DNA from: Caenibius tardaugens NBRC 16725
GTDB lineage: Bacteria > Pseudomonadota > Alphaproteobacteria > Sphingomonadales > Sphingomonadaceae
DNA length: 64,000 bases
Assembly: GCF_003860345.1 (NCBI RefSeq)
Contig: NZ_CP034179.1
Coordinates: 1,364,001-1,428,000 of the forward strand
Direction of reading: 5' to 3'
Made by a program: the position numbers and the translations under genes. The notes under the pieces were generated by a model, which saw only the letters and a program-made list of their open reading frames with translations, made no database searches and was not told the DNA's origin. Below are positions 8,164 through 16,241 of this stretch, piece after piece. Positions within the stretch are counted from its first letter, which is position 1, and the number at the start of each line of letters is the position of its first letter.

Positions 8164-8924
8164 CAGAAATGCGTCCGATTGGTGAAGCCCCCGTCCACCA
8201 CCAGATGCGAACCATTGCACCAGCTGGCCGCGTCGCTGGCGAGGAAGACGATGGCCTTGGCCACTTCGTCGGGGCGGCCAAGGCGGCCTGACGGCTGCTG
8301 GCGAAGCTGGGCGTTGTAGAATTTCTCCATCGTGCCCTTGATCATATCCCAGTTGCCGCCTTCGAATTCGATCGGGCCGGGTGAAACGACATTGACGCGG
8401 ATACCGTCCTTGCCGTGGGCCAGCGCCAATTGCTTGCCCCAGGTCACCAGACTGGCTTTCAGCGCGTTGTAAGGCTGCGGCCCGCCCATCGCCTCCAGCA
8501 CGGAGGTCGTGGCGATCAGAACGATCGAACCGCGCTGCTGCTCCGTCATTGCCGGGATCACCGCATCGACCGCGCGCACCGCCCCCATGAGATCGGTTTC
8601 GAACGCGTTGTTCCAGTATTTCTCGCTGCCCAATCCGCCGCCCGCAGACGTGAACGGGACTAGAATATCGACCCCGTCGAGCGCATCGATCGCCCATTCG
8701 ATCCAGGCCTTGTATTCTTCCGGATGGCGGACGTTGACCGGCTTGCCGACAATGCGGGTGCCGTATTTGCCCAGTTCTGCGACGGCATCCTTCACACTGT
8801 CTTCGCTGCGCGCGGTCAGCGCGATATCGCATCCTTCGCGGGCCAGCACTTCCGCAACCGCGAAACCAATGCCGCGTGCCGCGCCCACGAGAATCGCTTT
8901 CTTGCCCGCCAGTCCCAGATCCAT
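8163..8924 (-). CDS. SDR-family oxidoreductase
   Basis: 253-aa NAD(P)-dependent short-chain dehydrogenase. The cofactor motif is GAARGIG near residue 14-20, the active-site Tyr-Lys is in YNALK with the Ser/Thr segment IATTSV before it, and the C-terminal VDGGFT is present. It is the first gene of the minus operon SDR, Rieske 2, E1alpha, E1beta, E2. The promoter gap before it carries the operator copy at 9032-9049 inside an inverted repeat. It probably oxidises or reduces the Rieske 2 product. Confidence 0.87.
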   Translation of the reverse strand: MDLGLAGKKAILVGAARGIGFAVAEVLAREGCDIALTARSEDSVKDAVAELGKYGTRIVGKPVNVRHPEEYKAWIEWAIDALDGVDILVPFTSAGGGLGSEKYWNNAFETDLMGAVRAVDAVIPAMTEQQRGSIVLIATTSVLEAMGGPQPYNALKASLVTWGKQLALAHGKDGIRVNVVSPGPIEFEGGNWDMIKGTMEKFYNAQLRQQPSGRLGRPDEVAKAIVFLASDAASWCNGSHLVVDGGFTNRTHF

Positions 8925-9022
8925 CTTCCTGTCCCCTTTACTGTCGATCCGTCAGCGCAATCGAGAGACTCAACACCCGGCGGCCCTGCGTGATCGACCC
9001 TAGGCACCTTGATCATCCGGCC

Positions 9023-9059
9023 GCAATAAAAAAGCAATCGTGTCTGTCTTTTTTATTGC
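9023..9059. terminator. inverted repeat enclosing an operator; possible terminator of the ligase gene
   Basis: Perfect 11-bp arms GCAATAAAAAA (9023-9033) and TTTTTTATTGC (9049-9059) flank a 15-nt loop. It begins 11 bp past the stop of the minus-strand acyl-CoA synthetase gene, so as RNA it gives an AU-rich stem ending in U residues. The loop and inner arm ends coincide with the 18-bp operator at 9032-9049. One element may therefore combine ligase termination with control of the downstream SDR-Rieske 2 operon. Confidence 0.5.
9032..9049. promoter_or_regulatory. candidate TetR-type operator, copy 2
   Basis: AAGCAATCG-TGTCTGTCT. It shares the strong half-site TGTNTGTYT with the other copies, and the left half keeps CAATC. 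It lies 108 bp upstream of the SDR start at 8924 on the minus strand. Confidence 0.5.
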
Positions 9060-9069
9060 GTCATCCCGC

Positions 9070-10707
9070 TCACGACAGTTGCAGTTCCGCGATCAGATGA
9101 TCACGCAAACGAAACTTCTGGATCTTCGAGGTCGACATCGGCCAGACATCGACAAAACGCACATGACGCGGCACCTTGAATGCCGCAATCTGACCCCGGC
9201 AATGTGCGATCAACTCCTGTTCGGTGGCCGTTTCGCCCTCTGCCAGTTCCACGAAGGCTGCGGGCACTTCGGCATAGCGCGCGTCGGGCAGCCCCACCAC
9301 TTGCGCGAGCTTCACCGCCGGGTGGGTCTGCAGCATCGCTTCGATTTCGGCCGCCGCGACATTTTCCCCCCCGACTTTCAGCATGTCCTTGATCCGGCCA
9401 TGGAACATCACGTTGCCATCGGCATCGATCGAACCGATATCGCCCGTATGGAACCAGCCGTCGCGGATCGCCTCGGCCGTTTTTTCGGGGGCGTTGTAAT
9501 AGCCTTTCAGAATGTTCGGCCCGCCCAGCACCACTTCGCCCTGTTCGCCCGGCCCGCAATCCTTGCCCGTCACCGGATCGACAATGCGCACCGTCCATTC
9601 GTCAAGCGGCACGCCGCAGCGGCCCGTGCGCACCTCATAACTGTCGTCAAGACGACTGGTAGACACCGTGCCAGCCCCTTCGGTCAGCCCATAAGTCCCC
9701 ACCTGGATGGTATGCGGCATGGCTTCGGCCACGGCGAGCTTGATCCATTCGGGCTGCACCGCGAAATTCGAATTCATGACCCGCAACCGTGACAGATCGG
9801 TATTCTTGAATGTCGGATGCGTGATCAGATCCTGCATGATCGTGACAAAACTGGGATAGGCGATGGTCGCGCCTTCCCGTCCCAGCATCGCCAGTCCCAG
9901 ACCCGCATCGAAGCGCGGGATGGTCATATAGCTGCCGCCAAGATCGAGGATCATCGTCATCGGCAGGATACCGGCAATGTGAAAGATCGGCAGCGGAGAC
10001 CAGACCTTGTCGTCCTGCGTGCATTCATAGCGCAGACCAAGATTGCGGCTGTTCGCCACTTGCGCACGATGGCTGATCATCGCGCCCTTGGGGTTGGCAG
10101 TGGTACCCGATGTGTAGAGAATCATCGCGGTATCCTGTGGAGACACGCCATCAATGCGCGCGTCGACGTCTTCCTCCGCCACCGCCTTGCCCGCGTCCAG
10201 CACGGCACCGGCGGGGATCAGGTACGCCTTGTTCTCGCTGTCGAGGCACACGACACCGCGCAGGCGCGGCGCTTCGGGCAAGGCCAGGTTGCGCGGATCG
10301 GATACCTGTTGCAGTGACGGCAGCGCCGATTCCAGACGTTCGCTGAAATCCAGTCCGTCCGCGAGCTTGCCGATCGTGATAACGGCCACAAGATCCGCAT
10401 TGGCCACGACATAACCAAGTTCGCTGGCCTGATAACGGGCATTGATCGGAACAGCCACGCCGCCCGCCATGGTGATGCCATAGAATGCCGTAATGAACTC
10501 CACGCAGGTCGGCAGCAGCAGCCCCACATGGTCTCCGGGTTTGATGCCCATGGCCATCAGCGCCTTGGCCCAGTCGCGAGCCGCCCTGTTCAATTCCGCA
10601 TAAGTCAGCCGACAATCGGGAAACACGATCGCATCACGGTCGCCGAACGATCGCGCCGATGATCGAATCATTTCGCCCATAGTGAGGATCGACTGTCCGT
10701 CGCCCAT
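9070..10707 (-). CDS. AMP-forming acyl-CoA synthetase (class I adenylate-forming)
   Basis: 545 aa. It activates a carboxylic acid with ATP and CoA. The P-loop motif is YTSGTTANPKGA, the adenylate motif is GTYGLTEG, the hinge region is GRIKDMLKVGGENV and the C-terminal catalytic Lys lies in STSKIQKFRL. The first ATG at 10707 is used. It is a single gene, separated from the downstream SDR by the hairpin at 9023. Its promoter gap is shared with the divergent TetR gene and contains operator copy 10812-10829. The acid is unknown; ring or side-chain carboxylates are likely given the neighbouring oxygenases. Confidence 0.9.
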   Translation of the reverse strand: MGDGQSILTMGEMIRSSARSFGDRDAIVFPDCRLTYAELNRAARDWAKALMAMGIKPGDHVGLLLPTCVEFITAFYGITMAGGVAVPINARYQASELGYVVANADLVAVITIGKLADGLDFSERLESALPSLQQVSDPRNLALPEAPRLRGVVCLDSENKAYLIPAGAVLDAGKAVAEEDVDARIDGVSPQDTAMILYTSGTTANPKGAMISHRAQVANSRNLGLRYECTQDDKVWSPLPIFHIAGILPMTMILDLGGSYMTIPRFDAGLGLAMLGREGATIAYPSFVTIMQDLITHPTFKNTDLSRLRVMNSNFAVQPEWIKLAVAEAMPHTIQVGTYGLTEGAGTVSTSRLDDSYEVRTGRCGVPLDEWTVRIVDPVTGKDCGPGEQGEVVLGGPNILKGYYNAPEKTAEAIRDGWFHTGDIGSIDADGNVMFHGRIKDMLKVGGENVAAAEIEAMLQTHPAVKLAQVVGLPDARYAEVPAAFVELAEGETATEQELIAHCRGQIAAFKVPRHVRFVDVWPMSTSKIQKFRLRDHLIAELQLS

Positions 10708-10811
10708 CGCCTGCTCTCCCGCGATTTCACCCTATAGCAAACCATCCGGACTGCGGCATGATCTGCATCAGCTTTGTTTGTGGCGAGTCTAGCGCGACAA
10801 ATACAAAATAC

Positions 10812-10829
10812 AATCAGTCATGTTTGTTT
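10812..10829. promoter_or_regulatory. candidate TetR-type operator, copy 3
   Basis: AATCAGTCA-TGTTTGTTT, in the divergent gap between the acyl-CoA synthetase (10707, minus) and the TetR gene (10986, plus). A poorer match, CATCAGCTT-TGTTTGTGG, occurs at 10766-10783, 46 bp away. The position allows control of both the ligase and the regulator itself. Confidence 0.6.
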
Positions 10830-10890
10830 TATTATAGTCATACAGGCAATGGGTTTTCCCGCGTTGCGCCCCGCCGTCACGGCCAAAGCT

Positions 10891-10929
10891 GATATTTGTG
10901 GGCTGGCGCTTGCGCTAGGCACAAATATC
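10891..10929. promoter_or_regulatory. inverted repeat upstream of the TetR gene
   Basis: Perfect 10-bp arms GATATTTGTG (10891-10900) and CACAAATATC (10920-10929) with a 19-nt spacer. With a one-base bulge the pairing extends outward through AGCT. It lies 57 bp before the TetR start. It could be a second operator, a cruciform or a leader hairpin. It does not match the 18-bp regional operator. Confidence 0.45.
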
Positions 10930-10985
10930 AAGCTAAGCGCTTCCTGTTTTGCATTTCGTAAAACCGGTTCACTTCAGGCAAACGT

Positions 10986-11636
10986 ATGGCCCTCTCCCGC
11001 TCGATTCGCACTGCCAAGCCCAGCCAGAGCAGAGGCACTGGCGGGACACTGCAAGCCGCCAAGGCAGCGCAGACACGCAGCCGGCTGATCGATGCGACAG
11101 TGCGTTGCCTGGTGAAATACGGATACGCCAACACCACCACACCGAAGGTCGCACAGGAAGCCGGGCTTTCGCGCGGCGCCATGATGCATCATTTTGAAAA
11201 CGGCGCGGCCCTGATCAAGGCGACGATCATCGAATTGCACGAGAAGCGCTTGCGCGCGTTTCGCAATGCCGCCGAAAAGCCTGAACACGATGTCGATACG
11301 CTGGTCGAAACCTATTGGCGCCAGGTGCAGAAACCGGCCTTCATCGCTTTCCATGAACTGGCGGTCGCCGCCCGGACGGACAAAGATCTGGCCGCCATAC
11401 TCGTGCCGCTGCAGGAAGAATTCCGCGAACGCTTCAACACACAGGCCGAAGGGCTGTTTCCGGAATGGCGCGCGGCGCCTGCAAAATTCGATCTGGCGAT
11501 GAGCCTGTCACAAACCATACTCGAAGGCATGGCGATTGCGGTGCAGACCGGGGCGATGGATCGGGACAAGGTCCCCGCCATGTTGCAGCATCTCGAAGAC
11601 CAGATCCGCATCCTGATGCCCCGCGATACAAACTGA
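10986..11636 (+). CDS. TetR-family transcriptional regulator (candidate master of the Rieske regulon)
   Basis: 216 aa. A basic N-terminal tail precedes the helix-turn-helix (TTTPKVAQEAGLSRGAMMHHF, residues about 52-72), followed by an all-helical ligand-binding domain. The HTH shows the typical G-[LV]-[ST]-x-G-x-[ML]-x-x-[HY]-F pattern. The ATG at 10986 is used. It is divergent from the acyl-CoA synthetase and upstream of two SDR genes. Its central position among five matching palindromes makes it the likely repressor of region 1. Ligands of such regulators are often CoA thioesters, but this is inference. Confidence 0.85.
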   Translation: MALSRSIRTAKPSQSRGTGGTLQAAKAAQTRSRLIDATVRCLVKYGYANTTTPKVAQEAGLSRGAMMHHFENGAALIKATIIELHEKRLRAFRNAAEKPEHDVDTLVETYWRQVQKPAFIAFHELAVAARTDKDLAAILVPLQEEFRERFNTQAEGLFPEWRAAPAKFDLAMSLSQTILEGMAIAVQTGAMDRDKVPAMLQHLEDQIRILMPRDTN

Positions 11637-11681
11637 CTCCTACCGCGTTTTCGATGGCTGGCCGGACGCTACGTCACTTTA

Positions 11682-11699
11682 AAACAATCTTGTTTGTCT
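11682..11699. promoter_or_regulatory. candidate TetR-type operator, copy 4
   Basis: AAACAATCT-TGTTTGTCT, between the TetR stop and the SDR gene at 11790. It overlaps a small hairpin GTCTTT-TTG-AAAGAC (11696-11710). It is the copy closest to the derived consensus. Confidence 0.65.
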
Positions 11700-11789
11700 T
11701 TTTGAAAGACAGGGGTTACCGTACTTCCGGCACAGGACAAATCCCGATCCCGACCGACCCTTTGCCGCATATTTGCAAGGACCAGTCAG

Positions 11790-12710
11790 TTGACCATGCC
11801 GAAACCCTTCTCACCCAAAATCTTTCGCCCCGATGGCACGGAAACCGACCGGCCAGCCCGTGGGCTGGACGAAGAGGCCCTGCGCGCCCAGTCCACCGTC
11901 TATCGCGATGATGCGCTGGCCGGGCAGACGCTGCTGATCACAGGCGGGGGCAGCGGCATGGGCAAAGCGGCCGCGTTCCTCGCGTCACGGTTGGGGGCAC
12001 AAGTCGCGATCTGCGGTCGCGATGCGGAAAAACTGCAGACCACCGTCGAACTGGTGCGCAGCGAAACCGGGCAGGAAGTGCTGGCCATACCGACGAACAT
12101 TCGCGATCCCGACGCTGTTGAGGCACTGGTCCGACAAGTGCATGGTCATTTCGGCAAGATCGATACCGTGGTCAACAACGCCGGCGGCCAGTTCCCGCAG
12201 GACGCGATCGATTTCAGCCGCAAGGGATGGCTGGCGGTGATCGACACCAATCTCAACGGCACCTGGTGGATGATGCAGGAAGCCGCCAAGATCTGGCGCG
12301 AAACGGGCAAGCCCGGCAATATCATCAATATTGTCGCCAATGTCGAACGGGGCATGCCGCAGGCGGCCCACACCTGTGCCGCTCGCGCCGGGGTTATCTA
12401 TCTGTCAAAAACGCTCGCGACCGAGTGGTCGCAATGGGGCATCCGGGTCAATTGCATCGGCCCCGGTGTCATCGAAACCGAAGGCTTCCGGATGTATCCG
12501 GAAGAAGCGCTCGCCCGATTCCACGAAGCCAACCCCATGAAAATACGGGGTAACGCATGGGATGTCGCGGAAGCAATCGCCTATCTCGCCTCTTCCGCGG
12601 CCCGTTTCATCAACGGCGATCTGATCATCCTGGATGGCGGTCAGGCCCAATGGGGCGTCGTCTGGCCTGCGGGCATGCCGGACTATTTTGATGAAGGCGG
12701 CGCGGCCTGA
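11790..12710 (+). CDS. PECR-like SDR oxidoreductase
   Basis: 306 aa. The Rossmann motif is TGGGSGMG, followed by NNAGGQFP. The usual YxxxK site is replaced by AHTCAARAGV, the arrangement seen in peroxisomal trans-2-enoyl-CoA reductase and dienoyl-CoA reductase relatives. It may therefore reduce an unsaturated acyl-CoA rather than oxidise an alcohol. It is a clear paralogue of the SDR at 39698-40558. The start is TTG at 11790 with AAGGA 8 nt upstream; ATG at 11796 is possible. It is followed by another SDR 37 bp downstream. Confidence 0.83.
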   Translation: MTMPKPFSPKIFRPDGTETDRPARGLDEEALRAQSTVYRDDALAGQTLLITGGGSGMGKAAAFLASRLGAQVAICGRDAEKLQTTVELVRSETGQEVLAIPTNIRDPDAVEALVRQVHGHFGKIDTVVNNAGGQFPQDAIDFSRKGWLAVIDTNLNGTWWMMQEAAKIWRETGKPGNIINIVANVERGMPQAAHTCAARAGVIYLSKTLATEWSQWGIRVNCIGPGVIETEGFRMYPEEALARFHEANPMKIRGNAWDVAEAIAYLASSAARFINGDLIILDGGQAQWGVVWPAGMPDYFDEGGAA

Positions 12711-12747
12711 GGCACGGGCCAAAGAACACCAGACGGGAGAAAGAGGC

Positions 12748-13506
12748 ATGGGCCGGGTCGAAGGCAAGGTTGCACTGGTTACTGGCGGCGGGTCTGGGCT
12801 TGGTGCCGCTGACTGCGAAATGCTGGCGCGCGAAGGGGCCACCGTGGTTGTCACGGATGTGCGGCTCGAACCGGCGCTGGCCGTGGCTGACCGGATCGGC
12901 AACGGCGCCCTTGCGATGACACTGGACGTTGCCGACGAAGCGCAATGGATCGCCGTGATGGAGGAGATCGCGGCCCGTTTCGGGCGGCTCGACGTGCTCG
13001 TCAACAACGCCGGGGTGGTGTTGAATGCCGATGTCGAGGAGACCAGCCTTGAACAGTTTCGCTGGGTCAGTTCGATCATGACCGATGGCGTGTTTCTCGG
13101 CTGCAAACATGCGATCCCGCTGATGAACCGTAATCAGGGGGGCTCCATCATCAATATGAGTTCCACCGGCGCGCTGCTGGGTTATCCGATTTTCTTCGCC
13201 TATTCCGCCGCCAAGGGCGCCGTGCGGGCGATGACCAAATCGGTGGCCGTGATGTGCCAGGAAAAAGGCTACAAGATCCGCTGCAACTCGGTCCACCCGG
13301 GTTCTATCGAAACGCCCATGGTGCAAAGCGCCGAAGGCCGCGTTGGCAACCCCAAACATATTCCAGACGGCGTCCTGCCGCCGGGCACGCCGGGGCACCC
13401 CAAGGATGTGGCGGCGCTTGTCCTGTTCCTTGCGTCGGACGAATCCCGTTTCGTCACCGGCGCGGAACTGGTCGTCGATAACGGGGTAACCATCCGCCCG
13501 TTCTGA
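12748..13506 (+). CDS. SDR-family dehydrogenase (hydroxysteroid/cyclohexanol dehydrogenase-like)
   Basis: 252-aa classical SDR. The cofactor motif is TGGGSGLG near residue 12-19, then NNAG, the catalytic Ser is in NMSSTG, Tyr-Lys in YSAAK, and the C-terminal VDNG is present. The ATG at 12748 follows GGGAGAAAGAGG. It is the second gene of the operon starting at 11790 and convergent with Rieske 3. The overall pattern resembles ring-alcohol dehydrogenases such as 3(20)-hydroxysteroid or cyclohexanol dehydrogenases, but the substrate cannot be fixed from sequence. Confidence 0.86.
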   Translation: MGRVEGKVALVTGGGSGLGAADCEMLAREGATVVVTDVRLEPALAVADRIGNGALAMTLDVADEAQWIAVMEEIAARFGRLDVLVNNAGVVLNADVEETSLEQFRWVSSIMTDGVFLGCKHAIPLMNRNQGGSIINMSSTGALLGYPIFFAYSAAKGAVRAMTKSVAVMCQEKGYKIRCNSVHPGSIETPMVQSAEGRVGNPKHIPDGVLPPGTPGHPKDVAALVLFLASDESRFVTGAELVVDNGVTIRPF

Positions 13507-13533
13507 GGCTCTACCGTTCTGATACGGGGGGCC

Positions 13534-14883
13534 TTACCGCTCCAGCCAGTGATCGAGTTCCGCATGGAAATGGCGCAACCGCGCCTCCTGTTCGCTCCAC
13601 AGCGGCCCCTTGAAGCCGCGTGACCGCGCGCCAGCCTGCACAATTGGCAGAAGGTCCGAATCCTGATCGAGAACTTCGCCCAGACCGGGGGGCACGCCCA
13701 GTCCGGTGTGCATCACTTCGGGCCGCGTCGCGCCGGTCATATCGACATCCGCACCAAGCCCCATCCACCCCGGCGCGCCATAGCCGGGCGCATCCACATG
13801 CCGGTAAAGGATGGTGGTCTCATATGTGAAATTCTCGTGATTGTCGGCATCCGGTTTGAACCGGTGCAGGAACACCGCTTCGGGATGGCAGCCGATCTGC
13901 ACATTGGGAAAGACCCCGAAAATGGTGCTGTCGGTCAATTGCGCATCGGAAAAGTGCGTATAATCCAGCCCTATGCGCGCCGCGCGCTCACGCTTGGCCT
14001 GGGCAATCGCGGCGCGGCTTTCCATCGCCGTGCCGGTGAACTGGTCGGGCGCAATCCCCGCATCGGCCAGCAACATGGCAATGCCGGAATTGATGGCCAC
14101 CTGATCGGGGAAATGCGAATTCGGCTGCGCCATCGGCACGAACTGCCGCGACATGCCGCCCGGGAACAGATCGATATGCGTGCGATCGTCAATCAAACCC
14201 ATCGTTTGCGGATGGATCGCGTGGAGATGATAGCTTTCGTAGAAAGCATCGATCCCGCCCTTCCAGTTGGCCGCCCAGTCCGAACGGCGGTGCTGGACCA
14301 CATGCATCCGGTCGATCCCGTAGGTTTCCAGCATCGGCAGGATCGGCCCGAGATATTCGGCCAGCGAAGGGCCTTCTTCGGCCATGCAGAGGAACACCAG
14401 CCCCGCGGCTTCTTCCGCGCGAACGGAAGTCAGGTCCGTGCCATGGCAAAGGACTTCAGGCCGAAACGTTTCCGCATCGGTCACTTTCAGATTGCGCCCG
14501 TCGAGCCCAAACCGCCACGAATGAAACGGACAGGTGAAACTGTCCTGACTGCCCATGTCGCCCATGACCAGTCGACTGCCGCGATGCGGGCAGACGTTGT
14601 AATGGGCGGCTACGGTGCCATCGTCCTGCCGCACCACGATAAAGCTTTCCGGGCCGATATCGAATTTCACCCAGTCACCCGCCTCGGCAAGATCGCTTGC
14701 CGGCGCGGCGAGCAACCACGCCTGCGTAAACACCTTTTCCCATTCGCGCGCGAACTGGGCGGGTGCGGTATACCGCGACGGATCGGGCCGGGTAGTGCCG
14801 TTGTCGATCATGGGCGCGGCACGGTCAAACGGATGATCCGAACCCTTGTGGACGGCCCAACTGCGCGGATCGTAGTTCATCAT
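13534..14883 (-). CDS. Rieske non-heme iron oxygenase, alpha subunit (Rieske 3)
   Basis: 449 aa. The [2Fe-2S] ligands are C98-x-H100 and C118-x2-H121 (VCPHRG, CPFHSW). The mononuclear iron motif is IDAFYESYHLHAIH. The ATG at 14883 overlaps the upstream TGA (ATGATG), and the next ATG at 14880 is also possible. It is highly similar to Rieske 4 immediately upstream over its whole length, including stretches of near-identical DNA at the 3' end, so the pair is a tandem duplication. Separate retention suggests different regiospecificity or substrate. Confidence 0.9.
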   Translation of the reverse strand: MMNYDPRSWAVHKGSDHPFDRAAPMIDNGTTRPDPSRYTAPAQFAREWEKVFTQAWLLAAPASDLAEAGDWVKFDIGPESFIVVRQDDGTVAAHYNVCPHRGSRLVMGDMGSQDSFTCPFHSWRFGLDGRNLKVTDAETFRPEVLCHGTDLTSVRAEEAAGLVFLCMAEEGPSLAEYLGPILPMLETYGIDRMHVVQHRRSDWAANWKGGIDAFYESYHLHAIHPQTMGLIDDRTHIDLFPGGMSRQFVPMAQPNSHFPDQVAINSGIAMLLADAGIAPDQFTGTAMESRAAIAQAKRERAARIGLDYTHFSDAQLTDSTIFGVFPNVQIGCHPEAVFLHRFKPDADNHENFTYETTILYRHVDAPGYGAPGWMGLGADVDMTGATRPEVMHTGLGVPPGLGEVLDQDSDLLPIVQAGARSRGFKGPLWSEQEARLRHFHAELDHWLER

Positions 14884-16241
14884 TCTGCCCCTGCGGCCAT
14901 CCGGCGATCCAGTTCGGCATGGAAATGGCGCAGGCGCGCCTCCTGTTCGCTCCACAATGGCCCCCGGAAACCCCGCGAACGCGCACCGGCCTGCACGATC
15001 GGCAGAAGGTCCGAATCCTGGTCCAGCACTTCGCCAAGACCCGGCGGTTCACCCAATCCGGTGTGGACGATATCGGGCCGCGTGTTCCCCGAAAGGTCGG
15101 TTCCCGCGCCCAACCCCATCCACGCCGGTGCGCTGTAACCGGGCGCATCAATGTGCCGGTACAGAATACAGGTGTCGTAAGTGAACTGATTGGGATCGCT
15201 GGCGTGCGGGAGGAACCGATGCAGGAAGATCGCTTCGGGATGGCAGCCGATCTGCACATTGGGGAACAGCGAATAGACCACGGAATCGCTCAACTGGCTG
15301 TCGCTGAACCGGGCATAGCCCAGCCCCAGTTCTTCCGATCGGCGCCGCTTGCCCTGTTGCACGGCCGCGCGCGTTTCCGCGGCCGTACCCGTGAAGCTGG
15401 CCGCATCGATACCGGCATCGGCCAACATCGCCTGTATACCCGGATTTACCGATACCTGATCGGGATAGCGCGCCGCAGGCTGCGCAAAGGGCACAAACTG
15501 GCGGGAAAGGCCGCCGGGCCACAGATCGATCTGGGTACGGTCATCCATCAGGCACTGGGTCTGCGGGTGCACGGCATGAAGATGGTAGATTTCGGCAAAG
15601 GCGTCGACACCACCCTTCCAGTTGGCGCCCCAGTCCGACCGGCGATGCTGCACAACATACATCTGATCGATGCCATAGAGCTCCAGTTGCGGCAGGATCG
15701 GCGCGAGCCACTGCTTCAGCGGCACGATATCCGGGTCCATCGCAATGAACGCCAGCCCCACCGCCACCTCGCATCGCACCGAGGTGAGATCATGGTCATG
15801 GCACAGCACTTCCGGACGGAACGTCTCGGCATCGGTAACGGACAGGTTCTGGCCATCAAGCCCGAATTTCCAGCTGTGGAACGGGCAGGTAAACCGGTCG
15901 AGCGAACCCATATCCCCGCTCACCAGCCGGCTGCCACGATGTGGGCAAACGTTGTAATGGGCGTGAATCGCCCCATCGTCGCCACGCACGACAATGAAGC
16001 TTTCCGGCCCGATCTCGAATGTGAAAAAGTCACCGGGCTCGGGAATATCCGACACCGGGCCAGCCAGCAGCCAGCTTTTCGCGAAGACCTTGTCCCATTC
16101 CTCGCGCATGAAATCGCGATCATAGTAGCGATGCGGATCGGGGCGTCCTGTGCCATTATCGATTGCTGGCACCACCCGGTCGTTGAACGGGTGCGCCGCG
16201 CCGACGTGAATGTTCCAGTCGTCGAAATCGATCTTTGTCAT
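14880..16241 (-). CDS. Rieske non-heme iron oxygenase, alpha subunit (Rieske 4)
   Basis: 453 aa. The Rieske ligands are C99-x-H101 and C119-x2-H122 (VCPHRG, CPFHSW). The catalytic motif is VDAFAEIYHLHAVH. The ATG at 16241 is preceded by GAGGAGAGGA; the in-frame ATG at 16247 sits inside that ribosome site, and the longer frame to 16478 would run through the operator. It is the first gene of a two-gene operon with its duplicate Rieske 3. The operator at 16348-16365 lies 107 bp upstream. Confidence 0.9.
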   Translation of the reverse strand: MTKIDFDDWNIHVGAAHPFNDRVVPAIDNGTGRPDPHRYYDRDFMREEWDKVFAKSWLLAGPVSDIPEPGDFFTFEIGPESFIVVRGDDGAIHAHYNVCPHRGSRLVSGDMGSLDRFTCPFHSWKFGLDGQNLSVTDAETFRPEVLCHDHDLTSVRCEVAVGLAFIAMDPDIVPLKQWLAPILPQLELYGIDQMYVVQHRRSDWGANWKGGVDAFAEIYHLHAVHPQTQCLMDDRTQIDLWPGGLSRQFVPFAQPAARYPDQVSVNPGIQAMLADAGIDAASFTGTAAETRAAVQQGKRRRSEELGLGYARFSDSQLSDSVVYSLFPNVQIGCHPEAIFLHRFLPHASDPNQFTYDTCILYRHIDAPGYSAPAWMGLGAGTDLSGNTRPDIVHTGLGEPPGLGEVLDQDSDLLPIVQAGARSRGFRGPLWSEQEARLRHFHAELDRRMAAGAE

